In this document: piece by piece, positions 51,550 to 60,753 of the stretch
How the letters are laid out: the number at the start of each line of letters is the position of its first letter
How positions within the stretch are numbered: the first letter of the stretch is position 1
DNA from: JBGAJN01 sp044224905
Lineage (GTDB): Bacteria > Verrucomicrobiota > Verrucomicrobiia > Limisphaerales > JBGAJN01
Direction of reading: 5' to 3'
DNA length: 64,000 bases
Assembly: GCA_044224905.1 (NCBI GenBank)
Contig: JBGAJN010000001.1
Location: 1,736,001 to 1,800,000 of the forward strand
Translations under genes and position numbers: made by a program
The notes under the pieces: model-generated
What the model saw: only the letters and a program-made list of their open reading frames with translations
Databases searched by the model: none
Told to the model about the DNA's origin: nothing

Positions 51550-52776
51550 TCACGCCCCGAACTTATCAAACATCTTCGCGTTCGCCTGCATGTAGCGCAT
51601 GAGATATTTCGCTTCGAAGACGCCGAGGGAACCCATGTTCGCGCCGGTTTCGGAAAAGCGCTCGAGCTTATCCGAGCCGCAGATTTCGGAGTGCAACAGC
51701 ACCGGTTGCGGGTGCCAGGAGTGGCCTTTCATTGCAACGGGCGTTGAGTGATCGCCGGTGATCGCAAGCACTGCGGGCTTCTTCTGCATCAAAATCGGCA
51801 GCGCGGCATCGAAGTCTTCGATTGCCTTGACCTTCGCATCGAAGTTGCCGTCTTCACCGGCTTTGTCCGTGTACTTGTAGTGGATGAAGAAGAAGTCGTA
51901 GTTGTCGTACTCGGCGAGGTAGCGCTCGAATTGCTCCGCGATGGTTTGCGGGCCTTCGATCTTCTTCATGCCAACCAGCTGCGCGAGGCCCTTGTACATG
52001 GGATAAACCGCGATCGCCGCCGGGCGCAGGCCGTAGCGTTGTTCGAACAGCGGAATCTCCGGCTGATGCGCAATGCCGCGCATGAGGAAACCGTTCGCCG
52101 GATTCTTGCCCTTCAACACGGGCAAGGCCGCCTTGTAGAAATCCGCCACCAGCTTCGCGGCTTTCTTCTGCTTCGCGGACTTCGCGTCGGTCGGTTTCGC
52201 GGTCGCGATGGCGAGACCTTCGCGATTCGGATCGGTGTCGGTGAGCGGGCCTTCGAGACCCTTGCCGCGGAAGATCACGACGAAGCGATGTTCCTTGCCG
52301 GCTTTGATGATCACTTCGGTGTCGCCGATTTTCTTAACCTTCTTGGCGAGCAGCGCGCACAGTTCTTCGCAGACTTCCGTCGCGATACGTCCGGCGCGGC
52401 GGTCGGTGACGAGGCCTTTCGCATTGAGCGTGCAGAAGTTTGCGCGGGCGCAAACGTCGCCGCCCTTCAACTCCAGCCCGAGACCGAGCGCTTCAATCAC
52501 GCCGCGGCCCACTTGATATTCCAACGGGTCGTAACCGAACAACGCCAGGTGGCCGGGGCCGCTGCCGGGCGTAATGCCGGGCGCGACTGGAATCATGCGG
52601 CCTTGGGCGACGCCTTGGGCGACGAGCATGTCGAGATTCGGCGTGCGCGCGGCTTCGAGGGGGGTGACTTCGCCCTGCGGCATCGTGGCGATATCGCCGA
52701 GGCCGTCGAGGACGACCAGCGCGAGCTTCGCGCCGGTTTTGACGAGGAGTTTCGAGTAGAGACTGTCGAGGTTCAT
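51550..52776 (-). CDS. apgM: 2,3-bisphosphoglycerate-independent phosphoglycerate mutase (ApgM family)
   Basis: 408 aa. Glycolysis: interconverts 3- and 2-phosphoglycerate with two metals. ALVVLDGLGDIATMPQGEVTPLEAARTPNLDMLVAQG at the N-terminus, the active-site region GSGPGHLALFGYDPLEYQVGRGVIEALG, and the C-terminal ITGDHSTPVAMKGHSWHPQPVLLHS. The archaeal-type ApgM is widespread in some bacterial phyla. Confidence 0.95.
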   Translation of the reverse strand: MNLDSLYSKLLVKTGAKLALVVLDGLGDIATMPQGEVTPLEAARTPNLDMLVAQGVAQGRMIPVAPGITPGSGPGHLALFGYDPLEYQVGRGVIEALGLGLELKGGDVCARANFCTLNAKGLVTDRRAGRIATEVCEELCALLAKKVKKIGDTEVIIKAGKEHRFVVIFRGKGLEGPLTDTDPNREGLAIATAKPTDAKSAKQKKAAKLVADFYKAALPVLKGKNPANGFLMRGIAHQPEIPLFEQRYGLRPAAIAVYPMYKGLAQLVGMKKIEGPQTIAEQFERYLAEYDNYDFFFIHYKYTDKAGEDGNFDAKVKAIEDFDAALPILMQKKPAVLAITGDHSTPVAMKGHSWHPQPVLLHSEICGSDKLERFSETGANMGSLGVFEAKYLMRYMQANAKMFDKFGA

Positions 52777-52940
52777 GTTCAGTTTCAGGTTAAAATTTCA
52801 AATGTCGGGCCCGTTCGCCGGCCGAACCGGCAAACGTGGGCAGGCATATTGAAGAAGCAGGGGCGACCGTCAACGCGTAATTCCGATTGAAATTGGGTCG
52901 GTGCTTTTGTTCCGCCGGCGATATGGCGTAGCATTTCAAC

Positions 52941-54026
52941 ATGAGTTCGCTTTCGCTGCATGAATTTCACGCCGAGCTAAACGCCCAGTTCACTTCGGTG
53001 AACGGCGTGGAGGCGGTTGCTCAATACGGCGATGTGCTGGCTGAACATGCGGCCCTGCGCGATTCCGTGGGGGTGCTTGATCTGAGTTTCCGCAGCCGCC
53101 TTTGCCTGCTCGGCGCGGATCGCGCGACGTTTCTCCACGGTCAAGTGACCAACGACGTGAAGGCACTGAAGTTCGGCGAAGGTTGCTACGCGGCCATCAT
53201 TTCCGCGAAGGGTAAAATGGACAGCGACCTGAACATTTACGCGCTCGCCGACGAACTGCTTCTCGATTTCGAACCCGGCTTGACGGAGACGATCACGCAG
53301 CGGCTCGAAAAATACGTCATCGCTGCTGACGTGCAGATCGTGGACGTCGCGCCGCACTATGGTCTCTTGAGCGTGCAAGGGCCGAAGGCCGGCGCTGTCG
53401 TGACTGCGCTGGGGCTCGAGATTCCGTTGCCGACGAAACCGCTGCAGTTCTCCACGCTGACCGACGCCACGCTCGGCCAGCTCTACTTGATGAACCAGCC
53501 GCGCACGCTCTCGGGCGGCTTCGATTTATTCGTGCCCACCGATTCCCTCGCGGCTGTTGCCGACAAACTCATCGCCGCGGCGAGACAAGTCGGCGGTCGC
53601 GCGTGCGGTTGGGAAGCGCTCGAAATCGCGCGCGTTGAGGCGGGCATCCCGCGTTTCGGTGTCGACATGGATGCGACGAATCTCCCGCCCGAGGCCGGCA
53701 TCGATGCGCGCGCCGTGAGTTACACGAAGGGCTGCTACATCGGTCAGGAAGTGCTCGCGCGCATCCGCACCTACGGGCAGGTGGCCAAGTCCCTGCGCGG
53801 TTTGCGGCTCGCGGACGACCTAAAGTCTTTGCCGTTGAAGGGCGATAAACTCTACGAGGGCGAGAAAGAGATTGGCTATGTCGTCAGCGCAATTTATTCG
53901 CCGACATTAAAGTCCAACCTCGCCCTTGCTTACCTGCGCCGCGAACTCAAGAGTCCGACTGTGACTCTCCGCAGCGCGGCGGGCGATTCGGCGGCAGAGG
54001 TGGTGAAACTTCCTTTTAGTGCGTGA
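52941..54026 (+). CDS. ygfZ: YgfZ/GcvT-domain folate-binding protein
   Basis: 361 aa. Folate-dependent Fe-S cluster assembly factor of the YgfZ/IBA57 group, with the GcvT fold. HAALRDSVGVLDLSFRSRLCLLGADRATFLHGQVTNDV at the N-terminus and the YgfZ signature KGCYIGQEVLARIRTYGQ near residue 255-272. Divergent from apgM. Confidence 0.9.
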   Translation: MSSLSLHEFHAELNAQFTSVNGVEAVAQYGDVLAEHAALRDSVGVLDLSFRSRLCLLGADRATFLHGQVTNDVKALKFGEGCYAAIISAKGKMDSDLNIYALADELLLDFEPGLTETITQRLEKYVIAADVQIVDVAPHYGLLSVQGPKAGAVVTALGLEIPLPTKPLQFSTLTDATLGQLYLMNQPRTLSGGFDLFVPTDSLAAVADKLIAAARQVGGRACGWEALEIARVEAGIPRFGVDMDATNLPPEAGIDARAVSYTKGCYIGQEVLARIRTYGQVAKSLRGLRLADDLKSLPLKGDKLYEGEKEIGYVVSAIYSPTLKSNLALAYLRRELKSPTVTLRSAAGDSAAEVVKLPFSA

Positions 54027-54126
54027 CCGTCGCCCTGTGTTGGGGCCATTGCGCAAATGGGATTGCGCCGATGGAAAAGTTCAAGATAATGGCCCCCATC
54101 ACCGCTCCGGGCGGGAAAAATAACTC

Positions 54127-54732
54127 ATGATCGATTGGAATCTTCAAAGCCGTTCACACCACTGCCAGGCTTGTGAGAAGCCGTTTGTGGACAAGCAGCC
54201 GTATCACACCGTGCTGTCCGACGAGAAGATTGGCTATCAACGTGTCGATGTCTGCGATCCCTGCTGGGCCGCGCAATACAGTCAAGGCGCTGCCGACCGC
54301 AAGGGTTTCGTCTCCCACTGGCATGGCGTTTACGTGGCTCCACCGGCTCAAGCCCCCGATGCGATCAAACAGGAAACCGCCGAATCACTGCTGCGGAAAT
54401 TGGTGGAACGCAATGAGCCGCGCCATCTGGCCGCGCGCTACATTCTCGCCGTGATGCTCGAACGCAAACGCATCCTCAAAGTGAAGTCGCAGCTGCGCAA
54501 CGAAGGCCAGCGCGTTTTCGTTTACGAACACGCCGGCAACGCCGACGTCTTCACCATCGTCGATCCCGATTTGCAACTGACCCAGTTGGAAGAAGTGCAG
54601 CGCGAAGTCGCGCATTTGCTCGAGCACGGTTTGGAACAGCCCGCCGCCGCGCCCGCGCCGGCCGCGGCGGAAACGTCTTCCGACACGCCGCCCGCCGAGC
54701 CGCAGGTTGAAGCGGCACCGAACCCGAATTAG
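54127..54732 (+). CDS. Conserved hypothetical protein with N-terminal zinc-ribbon-like motif
   Basis: 201 aa. Two CxxC pairs near the N-terminus (HHCQACEKPF and DVCDPCWAAQ) suggest a zinc-ribbon. The middle is helical (AESLLRKLVERNEPRHLAARYILAVMLERKRILKVKSQLRN), and the C-terminus is Ala/Pro-rich low complexity. I do not recognise a family. It ends 11 bp before rnc, so a shared transcript is likely. Confidence 0.7.
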   Translation: MIDWNLQSRSHHCQACEKPFVDKQPYHTVLSDEKIGYQRVDVCDPCWAAQYSQGAADRKGFVSHWHGVYVAPPAQAPDAIKQETAESLLRKLVERNEPRHLAARYILAVMLERKRILKVKSQLRNEGQRVFVYEHAGNADVFTIVDPDLQLTQLEEVQREVAHLLEHGLEQPAAAPAPAAAETSSDTPPAEPQVEAAPNPN

Positions 54733-54743
54733 TTTTCTCCGCC

Positions 54744-55445
54744 GTGTCCGACCTCGCTCCATTGCAAGTCGAGTTGGCCTACCAGTTCAAAGACGAGGGC
54801 CTGCTGCGCCTCGCGCTCACCCACCCGTCGCTCTCGCACGAGACCCGGTTGAACCTCCAGCACAACCAGCGTTTGGAATTCCTCGGCGACGCCGTGCTGC
54901 AACTCGTCCTCACCCACGAACTTTACCAGCAATATCCCGCGCTCGACGAAGGCGTGCTGACCAAGGGCCGCGCCCGCATGGTCAATGCCCGCGCCCTCGC
55001 CGAGCACGGCCGCCGTTTCAATCTCGGCCAGTACATGATCATGAGCCGCGGGGAGGAACACATGGGCGGACGCCAGCGCGCGTCGTCGATGGCGGATGCG
55101 TTCGAGGCCTTGGTGGGCGCGCTCTACCTCGATGGCGGATTCGAAGCCGCGCGCGAATTCATCCTGCGCAATTTCAAAAAGGGCTGCGACGAAATCGGCT
55201 CGCTTCCGAACCTCGACAACCCGAAGGGGGAGTTGCAGGAACGCCTCCAATCCGAGTCACCCGATCCGGTCGTGTACCGGATTCAATCCGTCGATGGTCC
55301 CGACCATGCGCGCATTTACGAATGCGTGGTCACGCATCGCGGCGCGGAACTGGGCCGGGGCAAGGGCCAGAGCAAGAAAGCCGCGGAGACCGCTGCTGCC
55401 CAGATGGCTTTGGATCAGTTGAAAGCGCGCACACCAGCGGCATAG
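54744..55445 (+). CDS. rnc: Ribonuclease III
   Basis: 233 aa, GTG start. Double-stranded RNA endonuclease. The RNase III signature NQRLEFLGDAVLQLVL with catalytic Glu/Asp, then ADAFEALVGALYLDGGFEAAREF; a C-terminal dsRNA-binding domain (NPKGELQERLQSE, YECVVTHRGAELGRGKGQSKKAAETAAAQMALDQL). Confidence 0.96.
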   Translation: MSDLAPLQVELAYQFKDEGLLRLALTHPSLSHETRLNLQHNQRLEFLGDAVLQLVLTHELYQQYPALDEGVLTKGRARMVNARALAEHGRRFNLGQYMIMSRGEEHMGGRQRASSMADAFEALVGALYLDGGFEAAREFILRNFKKGCDEIGSLPNLDNPKGELQERLQSESPDPVVYRIQSVDGPDHARIYECVVTHRGAELGRGKGQSKKAAETAAAQMALDQLKARTPAA

Positions 55446-55463
55446 GGCGCTGCGATCGCGAGG

Positions 55464-56573
55464 CTACTTCAGATTCGCCGGGTTGAGCGGCTTGAGATCT
55501 TTCGGGAGGAAGATTCCGTCTTTGCGGATCAGTTCGTCATCGAACCAGATTTCCCCGCCGCCCCATTCGGGACGCTGGATCAACACCATGTCCCAATGCA
55601 CCGCGCTGCGGTTGCCATTGTCGCATTCTTCGTAGGCCTGGCCGGGCGTGAAGTGCAGCGAGCCGGCGATCTTTTCGTCGAAAAGAATGTCGCACATCGG
55701 ACTCTGCACATACGGATTGAAGCCGAGGGAAAATTCGCCGATGTAACGCGCGCCCGCGTCGGTATCGAGAATTTCGTTCAGGCGCTTGGTGTTGCTGCCG
55801 GTGGCGTTGATGATCTTGCCGTCCTTGAACTCGAGCCGGATGTTTTCGAACTTCGTGCCGGAGTAGAGCGTGGGCGTGTTGAACTGGATCACGCCGTTGA
55901 CGGAATCTTTCACGGGGCAACTGAACACTTCGCCATCAGGAATGTTACGGTCGCCTTTGCACGCCTTCGCGCCGATGTTTTTAATGCTGAAAGTGAGGTC
56001 CGTGCCGGGGCCTTTGAGCCGGACGCGGTCGGCCTTCTTCATGCGGCGTTCGAGCGGGATCATCGCCTTGCCCATGCGCTGATAATCCATGGTGCAGACG
56101 TCGAAGTAGAAATCTTCGAACGCCTCGGTGCTCATGTTCGCCGCCTGCGCCATGCTCGGCGTGGGCCAGCGGAGCACGACCCACTTGGTCTTGTTGACGC
56201 GGTAGTTCAGCACGGGCCGGAAAATGCGCGAGTAGAGCGACATGCGTTCGCTCGGCACATCGGAGGATTCGCTGGCGTTGTGGCTGCCGCGAATGGCGAC
56301 GTAAGCCTGCACTTTTTTCATCCGGTTCAATTCCACGTCGCGCACGAGCGCCGCGTGGGCCTCGTTGGTGCCGCGGAGCACTTCGCGCGTGATGCGGCTG
56401 TGGCGTGCTTCGACGAGCGGGATGCCGCCGACTTTGCGCACGGCGCGGATCAATTCGACGGTGAACTCATCCGGTATGTCGATCATGTCGAGGAGCACCT
56501 TCTCGCCGCGCTTCAACGCGCAGGAGTATTCGATGATCAGTTTGGCGAGCTTCGGATAACGCGAGTCAGTCAT
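55464..56573 (-). CDS. Aminopeptidase, family M29 (AmpS-like)
   Basis: 369 aa. Thermophilic-type leucyl aminopeptidase family. RNIPDGEVFSCPVKDSVNGVIQFN has the catalytic/metal Glu, and NGNRSAVHWDMVLI the metal ligand His/Asp; AYEECDNGN supplies another acidic residue. SDVPSERMSLYSRIFRPVLNYRVNKTKWV is also conserved. Convergent with rnc. Confidence 0.9.
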   Translation of the reverse strand: MTDSRYPKLAKLIIEYSCALKRGEKVLLDMIDIPDEFTVELIRAVRKVGGIPLVEARHSRITREVLRGTNEAHAALVRDVELNRMKKVQAYVAIRGSHNASESSDVPSERMSLYSRIFRPVLNYRVNKTKWVVLRWPTPSMAQAANMSTEAFEDFYFDVCTMDYQRMGKAMIPLERRMKKADRVRLKGPGTDLTFSIKNIGAKACKGDRNIPDGEVFSCPVKDSVNGVIQFNTPTLYSGTKFENIRLEFKDGKIINATGSNTKRLNEILDTDAGARYIGEFSLGFNPYVQSPMCDILFDEKIAGSLHFTPGQAYEECDNGNRSAVHWDMVLIQRPEWGGGEIWFDDELIRKDGIFLPKDLKPLNPANLK

Positions 56574-56762
56574 AGAAATGTGCCGAGAAGCTAATCACGG
56601 GCGGAGAAAAGTCGAGCCGCAACGTGGGGCGGTGGGTCTTCCTTGAGCGCGTCGGGTGCCGACACGAAAAAGTTGCGGCGCGCCGTTCCCGCTTCGAACA
56701 AAGCGTGCTTCGGCCAGCGAAACACCGGTAGCGCTTGGCGTGATTGAGCGGGCTTACCCGCC

Positions 56763-57050
56763 TCAGCCGACGCTCAAATCTTCCATCTTGCCGTAGTATG
56801 AAATCTCTGGCTTGCCGACAACACCCACGGCTTTCATCGCTTTCCGCAGTTCCGCGGACTTGCAGAACTTCTTCATGCGGGCGGCCGTGTCCCATTCACA
56901 CCAGACGAGCAGATCGTTTGGGTTTTTGCTGCTGCGGCAGACGTACAGGCACCTTTCTCCCGCAGCCTTGCGCATGGCTTTGGCGGCGGTGACTCCACGT
57001 TTCCACTTAGCGTAATTGGCGACCTTGTGACGGATCATGACGTAGGGCAT
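56763..57050 (-). CDS. ABM-fold (dimeric alpha-beta barrel) small protein
   Basis: 95 aa from ATG 57050 (MPYVMIRHKVANYAKWK); an in-frame start at 57083 adds 11 residues. Pattern: beta strand, a helix with YAKWKRGVTAAKAMRKAAG, LYVCRSSKNPNDLLVWCEWD, then a helix with AARMKKFCKSAELRKAMKAVGV, then a last strand. This matches antibiotic-biosynthesis-monooxygenase-like barrels, most of which have no known substrate. Confidence 0.7.
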   Translation of the reverse strand: MPYVMIRHKVANYAKWKRGVTAAKAMRKAAGERCLYVCRSSKNPNDLLVWCEWDTAARMKKFCKSAELRKAMKAVGVVGKPEISYYGKMEDLSVG

Positions 57051-57216
57051 GGGATTCCTTTTGATGTTGGTTGCGTTGGCCACACGACCTTAGTTGGCGG
57101 CACACAAGCCGTCGCGGCGGGTGACTGGTGCGAGCGTGAACCTTTGCTCGCACCGTGTCGAATCAAAGTTGGAACCTGCCTCGACGTGCGAGCGGGATGG
57201 AGGACAGCGAAAGGCG

Positions 57217-57876
57217 TTATCGTCCCGCTTGCGCCACTTCGCGGCGACGGAACGCGCGTTCGGCTTTCTTCAACTCGCCACGCAGGAGTTCTTCCGCCGA
57301 CCAGCCTTTGCTTTGCGCGAGCGCCGCGAGTTCAAACAATTCCTTCGCGACGGCGGGCTTGGAAAGTTTGCGCGTGGATAATTCGCCGTCCGTCAGGACC
57401 TTTGCCTTACGCGCTTTCTTCACGAGCTTCTCGGCACGGAGCAGGGCGGGGAGGTGTTTGGGAATTCCGTCGAGCGCGGAGGCGCGGTGGTGTTTGGTGC
57501 CGGCTTTCTCGGCCTTCTTGATCTTCTCCCAATTGGCCCAGACCTGATCAACGTTCTTCACCTTTACGTCGCCGAAGACGTGCGGATGGCGGCGGATTAA
57601 TTTCTCCGTGATGAGGCGTGCGACTTTCTCGAAATCAAACGCCTTGCGCTCGTGCCCTAGCTGGCAATGGAAGACGACCTGCAATAGTAGGTCGCCCAAC
57701 TCCTCGGCCATCTCGTGGTCGTCGCCGGCTTCGATGGCGTCCATCAACTCATAGACTTCTTCAACCGCGTGGAAGCGCAGCGTGCGATGGTCTTGCTCGC
57801 GATCCCACGGGCAGCCCTCGGGCGAACGCAGCTTCGCCATGACGTCGAGGAGTTGATTGATGGCGGGTTGTTTCAT
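57217..57876 (-). CDS. mazG: MazG-family nucleoside triphosphate pyrophosphohydrolase
   Basis: 219 aa from ATG 57876; ATG 57882 and GTG 57885 are alternatives. LRSPEGCPWDREQDHRTLRFHAVEEVYELMDAIEAGDDHEMAEELGDLLLQVVFHCQLG includes the E-x-x-E...E-x-x-D Mg2+-binding pattern. Hydrolyses (d)NTPs to NMP and pyrophosphate, house-cleaning and stress roles. A repeat element sits directly upstream. A hairpin without T-run (ggtgcgagc...gctcgcacc, 57127-57154) lies downstream. Confidence 0.93.
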   Translation of the reverse strand: MKQPAINQLLDVMAKLRSPEGCPWDREQDHRTLRFHAVEEVYELMDAIEAGDDHEMAEELGDLLLQVVFHCQLGHERKAFDFEKVARLITEKLIRRHPHVFGDVKVKNVDQVWANWEKIKKAEKAGTKHHRASALDGIPKHLPALLRAEKLVKKARKAKVLTDGELSTRKLSKPAVAKELFELAALAQSKGWSAEELLRGELKKAERAFRRREVAQAGR

Positions 57877-57880
57877 GGGC

Positions 57881-57966
57881 ATCACGCAAAGGCGCCAAGG
57901 CGCAGTTGAAACTGAAAATTAATGGTTGGTTAAATCTGTCGTAGCGCCTCCGCGCCTTGGCGTGAG
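57881..57966. repeat. Inverted repeat element between proB and mazG
   Basis: Left arm tcacgcaaaggcgccaaggc (57882-57901) and right arm gcgcctccgcgccttggcgt (57944-57963) are imperfect reverse complements, with a spacer of about 40 nt. The element fills the entire 82-bp gap and touches both genes. Confidence 0.6.
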
Positions 57967-57967
57967 G

Positions 57968-59044
57968 TTAGAGTATGACCATGTCATCGCGATGCACGAC
58001 GACTTCCTTCGGCAGAATTCGCGAGCGGACCGACTTGAAAGAAAACCGCGCGATGCCGCGGGCGAACTCCGTTCCGTCCGAGTCGCAAATCCGCACGACA
58101 TCTTTCGCTTCGAAGTCTCCGGTGCAGCCGACGATTCCCGGCGGCAGGAGGCTTTTGCCGCCTTCGCGCAGAGCTTTCTTCGCGCCGGCATCGACGATCA
58201 GCGTGCCCTTCGGATGATGGAAAAATGCGATCCAACGTTTGCGTCCCGTGAGCTTGCTCGGCTTCGGTACGAAGACGGTCCCTTCGGCTTCGGCGGCGAG
58301 AATATTGGCGAGCGTGTCCTTCTTGCGACCGGAGGCGATCACGAGCGGGATGCCCGCGCGCACCGTCATCTTCGCCGCTTCGATCTTTGATGCCATGCCG
58401 CCCACGGCCGTGGCGCTCGTGGTGCCGCCGGCCATTTCTTCGATGCTCGCGTTGATCTCCTTCACCGTCGCGAGCAGCTTCGCATCGGGTTTGCCGAAGT
58501 TGTGGATCATGCCATCGACCGTCGTGAGGATGACGAGCAAGTCGGCCGGCAACAGACACGCGACGAGCGCGGAGAGCTTGTCATTGTCGCCGAACTTGAG
58601 TTCGGTGAAAGACACGGCGTCGTTCTCGTTGATGATCGGGACCACGCCGCGGCTGAGGAGGGTGACCAGCGTGTTGCGCGCGTTGAGATGCCGCTCGTGA
58701 TGTTCGAGATCGTCGTGCGTCAGCAACACCTGTGCGACTTCGATGCCGTGCTTGCGGAAAAGTTCCTGATACGTGGCCATCAGGCGCGATTGCCCGACCG
58801 CCGCGCACGCCTGCAACTCCGCGAGCGACGACGGACGCCGTTCGAAACCCAGCGCGCCCATGCCCGCACCGACGGCGCCGGAGGTGACGATGACAACTTC
58901 CTTGCCGGCTTTGCGTTGCGTGGCGACTTGCGCGACGAGTTGTTCGAGTTGCGCGCGGTCAGGTTGCTTGCGCGCGTCGGTGAGGACGCCCGTGCCCAAC
59001 TTCACCACGATTCGGCTGACATTTTTCAACAACGCGGAACGCAT
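57968..59044 (-). CDS. proB: Glutamate 5-kinase
   Basis: 358 aa. First step of proline synthesis: phosphorylates glutamate. Amino-acid kinase domain: NVSRIVVKLGTGVLTD, VTSGAVGAGMGALGF, PIINENDAVSFTELKFGDNDKLSALVA, and GTTSATAVGGMASKIEAAKMTVRAGIPLVIASGR. A C-terminal PUA domain (KGTLIVDAGAKKALREGGKSLLPPGIVGCTGDFEAKDVV) is present. Gene order proB-mazG on one strand. Confidence 0.96.
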   Translation of the reverse strand: MRSALLKNVSRIVVKLGTGVLTDARKQPDRAQLEQLVAQVATQRKAGKEVVIVTSGAVGAGMGALGFERRPSSLAELQACAAVGQSRLMATYQELFRKHGIEVAQVLLTHDDLEHHERHLNARNTLVTLLSRGVVPIINENDAVSFTELKFGDNDKLSALVACLLPADLLVILTTVDGMIHNFGKPDAKLLATVKEINASIEEMAGGTTSATAVGGMASKIEAAKMTVRAGIPLVIASGRKKDTLANILAAEAEGTVFVPKPSKLTGRKRWIAFFHHPKGTLIVDAGAKKALREGGKSLLPPGIVGCTGDFEAKDVVRICDSDGTEFARGIARFSFKSVRSRILPKEVVVHRDDMVIL

Positions 59045-59093
59045 AAATCCAGCGCTAAGCTAGTGGTGATGGGTGCGCCGCGGCAAGCAGAAG

Positions 59094-59200
59094 GTTGCCC
59101 GCGAATAACGCGGATAAACGCGAATTGGAAGGCCTTTGATTGGCTGAGAAGCGGATTTGGCCACTTCTTTTCGCGTCAATTCGCGTGATTCGCGGGCAAC
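59094..59200. repeat. Inverted repeat element (cgcgaat words), copy 1
   Basis: 31-nt arms: 59094-59124 begins gttgcccgcgaataacgcgg, and 59170-59200 ends cgtgattcgcgggcaac; about 26 of 31 positions pair, with a 45-nt spacer. It lies in the divergent proB/M42 gap. A related element is at 62329. Confidence 0.75.
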
Positions 59201-59228
59201 TACGTTTCTTTCCAGTTGCCTCCGATGC

Positions 59229-59249
59229 ATTGCCTGTTGCCTAATCCCG
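59229..59249 (+). repeat. Short heptad repeat before M42 peptidase gene
   Basis: attgcct, gttgcct, aatcccg, directly upstream of the ATG at 59252. The unit attgcct is the same as in the large array at 30567. Confidence 0.45.
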
Positions 59250-59251
59250 CC

Positions 59252-60322
59252 ATGCGCGAAAAGTCTCTGAAATTTCTCGAAACCCTGATCAACACTCCCA
59301 GCCCCGTCGGTTACGAAGCACGTGGCCAGCGCGTGTGGCTCGATTACGCGAAAGAATTCGCGGATGAAACGTTCTCCGATTCCTATGGCAATGCCGTCGC
59401 CGTGTTGAACAAAGGCGGTTCGCCGCGCCTGATGCTCGCGGGGCACGCGGACGAGATCGCGATGTCGGTCAACTTCATCGATGGCAACGGTTTCATTTTC
59501 GTGAAGCGCATGGGCGGCATTGATCCCGGGATCACTAAGGCGCAGCGCGTGACGATTCACACGCGCAAGGGGCCGGTGCGCGGTGTGGTCGGCAACGTCG
59601 CGCCGCACTTGAGCAAGCAGGACGGCGATCCCAAGGTGCCCAAGATTCACGAGTTGTTCATCGACATCGGCGTCAGCAGCCGCAAGGACGCGGAGAAACT
59701 CGTGCGCGTCGGCGACCCGATCACGTTGGTGGATCAGTTTGAATTGTTGCGCAACGACCTCGCGATCGCCCGCGCGTTCGACAACCGCATCGGCACGTTT
59801 GCCGTGGCGGAAGCGCTGCGTTTGCTCGCGGAATCCGGGAAGAAGTTCAACGCGGAGATTTGCGCTGTCTCGAACGTGATGGAAGAGACGGGCCTCTTCG
59901 GCGCCCGGCAAATCGCCTACTCGCTCAAGCCCGACGTGGCGCTGGTCGTTGATGTCACGCACGCGACGGATTATCCGACCGTGAACCAACAGCAGCACGG
60001 CGACGTGAAGATCGGCAAAGGCCCGACGCTGACCCACGGCGGCTGCAATCACGTGGAGGTGGTCGCGCGCCTCGAGAAAGTTGCCGAGCAGAACAAAATC
60101 AAACTCCAGCACGAGGCGATCTCGGCGACGAGCGGCACGGACACCGATGTGATCTTCTGGACGCGTGGCGGCATCCCGAGCGGCTTGATCAGCCTGCCGA
60201 ACCGCTACATGCACTCGCCGGTGGAGTTGGTGAATTTGAATGACCTCGAACAAATCCCCGAACTCATGGCGGCCTTCGCGCTGTCGCTGAAGAAGGGTGA
60301 AGAGTTCAAGGTGAGGATTTGA
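59252..60322 (+). CDS. M42-family metallopeptidase (FrvX/glutamyl-aminopeptidase type)
   Basis: 356 aa from ATG 59252 (an in-frame ATG at 59216 is less likely because it lies within repeat). Metal ligands in LAGHADEIAM, DNRIGTFAVAEAL, NVMEETGLFGARQIAYSL (catalytic EE), VVDVTHATDYP and YMHSPVELV. A self-compartmentalising tetrahedral aminopeptidase family in archaea and bacteria; the exact substrate is uncertain. Confidence 0.93.
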   Translation: MREKSLKFLETLINTPSPVGYEARGQRVWLDYAKEFADETFSDSYGNAVAVLNKGGSPRLMLAGHADEIAMSVNFIDGNGFIFVKRMGGIDPGITKAQRVTIHTRKGPVRGVVGNVAPHLSKQDGDPKVPKIHELFIDIGVSSRKDAEKLVRVGDPITLVDQFELLRNDLAIARAFDNRIGTFAVAEALRLLAESGKKFNAEICAVSNVMEETGLFGARQIAYSLKPDVALVVDVTHATDYPTVNQQQHGDVKIGKGPTLTHGGCNHVEVVARLEKVAEQNKIKLQHEAISATSGTDTDVIFWTRGGIPSGLISLPNRYMHSPVELVNLNDLEQIPELMAAFALSLKKGEEFKVRI

Positions 60323-60424
60323 GGCGGTCGGCAGCGCGGATTGGATGCGGTTCCAATCTCGCCGTGAGTTTGTAGTTTTCGTGCCCAGCAGTGATCGCTA
60401 CTGTTCGGCGCAGGAAACGAACTC

Positions 60425-60727
60425 ATGAAAACAGCTCTTAAATCCGCCGGCCTGCTGGCCCTTACTCTTAGCCCCAACCTCGTCCATGCGCAGGACATGA
60501 CTGTGTCATGGCACGCGACCAGTCTCGGCGGCGCGCTGGCCAACATGGCGATCTTCGCCATCGCCGGCATCGTGCTCGCGATCATCGGCTACAAACTTTT
60601 CGACCTCTGCACTCCGGGCAACCTGAGCAAGGAAATCATTGAAAACAAAAACGTCGCTGCGGCGATTGTTGCGGGAGCCGTGATTCTGGGCGTCTGCATC
60701 GTCGTCGCGGTCGCGATGATGGGGTAA
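60425..60727 (+). CDS. DUF350 membrane protein (YjfL-like)
   Basis: 100 aa with two or three hydrophobic helices (AKSAGLLALTLSP-like signal region, LANMAIFAIAGIVLAIIGYKLFDL, AAAIVAGAVILGVCIVVAVAMMG). The KLFDLCTPGNLSKEIIENKNVAAAIVAGAVILG block is the DUF350 signature. First gene of a three-gene cassette (DUF350, lipoprotein, ATP-grasp) like E. coli yjfLMC. Confidence 0.9.
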   Translation: MKTALKSAGLLALTLSPNLVHAQDMTVSWHATSLGGALANMAIFAIAGIVLAIIGYKLFDLCTPGNLSKEIIENKNVAAAIVAGAVILGVCIVVAVAMMG

Positions 60728-60753
60728 TTCGTTGCCGCCTCATTGGAGGCATT

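Noticed and set aside
57127..57154. ggtgcgagc / gctcgcacc hairpin as a terminator after mazG
   Set aside because: The stem is good, but there is no T-run and the distance to the mazG stop is about 60 bp; kept only as a remark.
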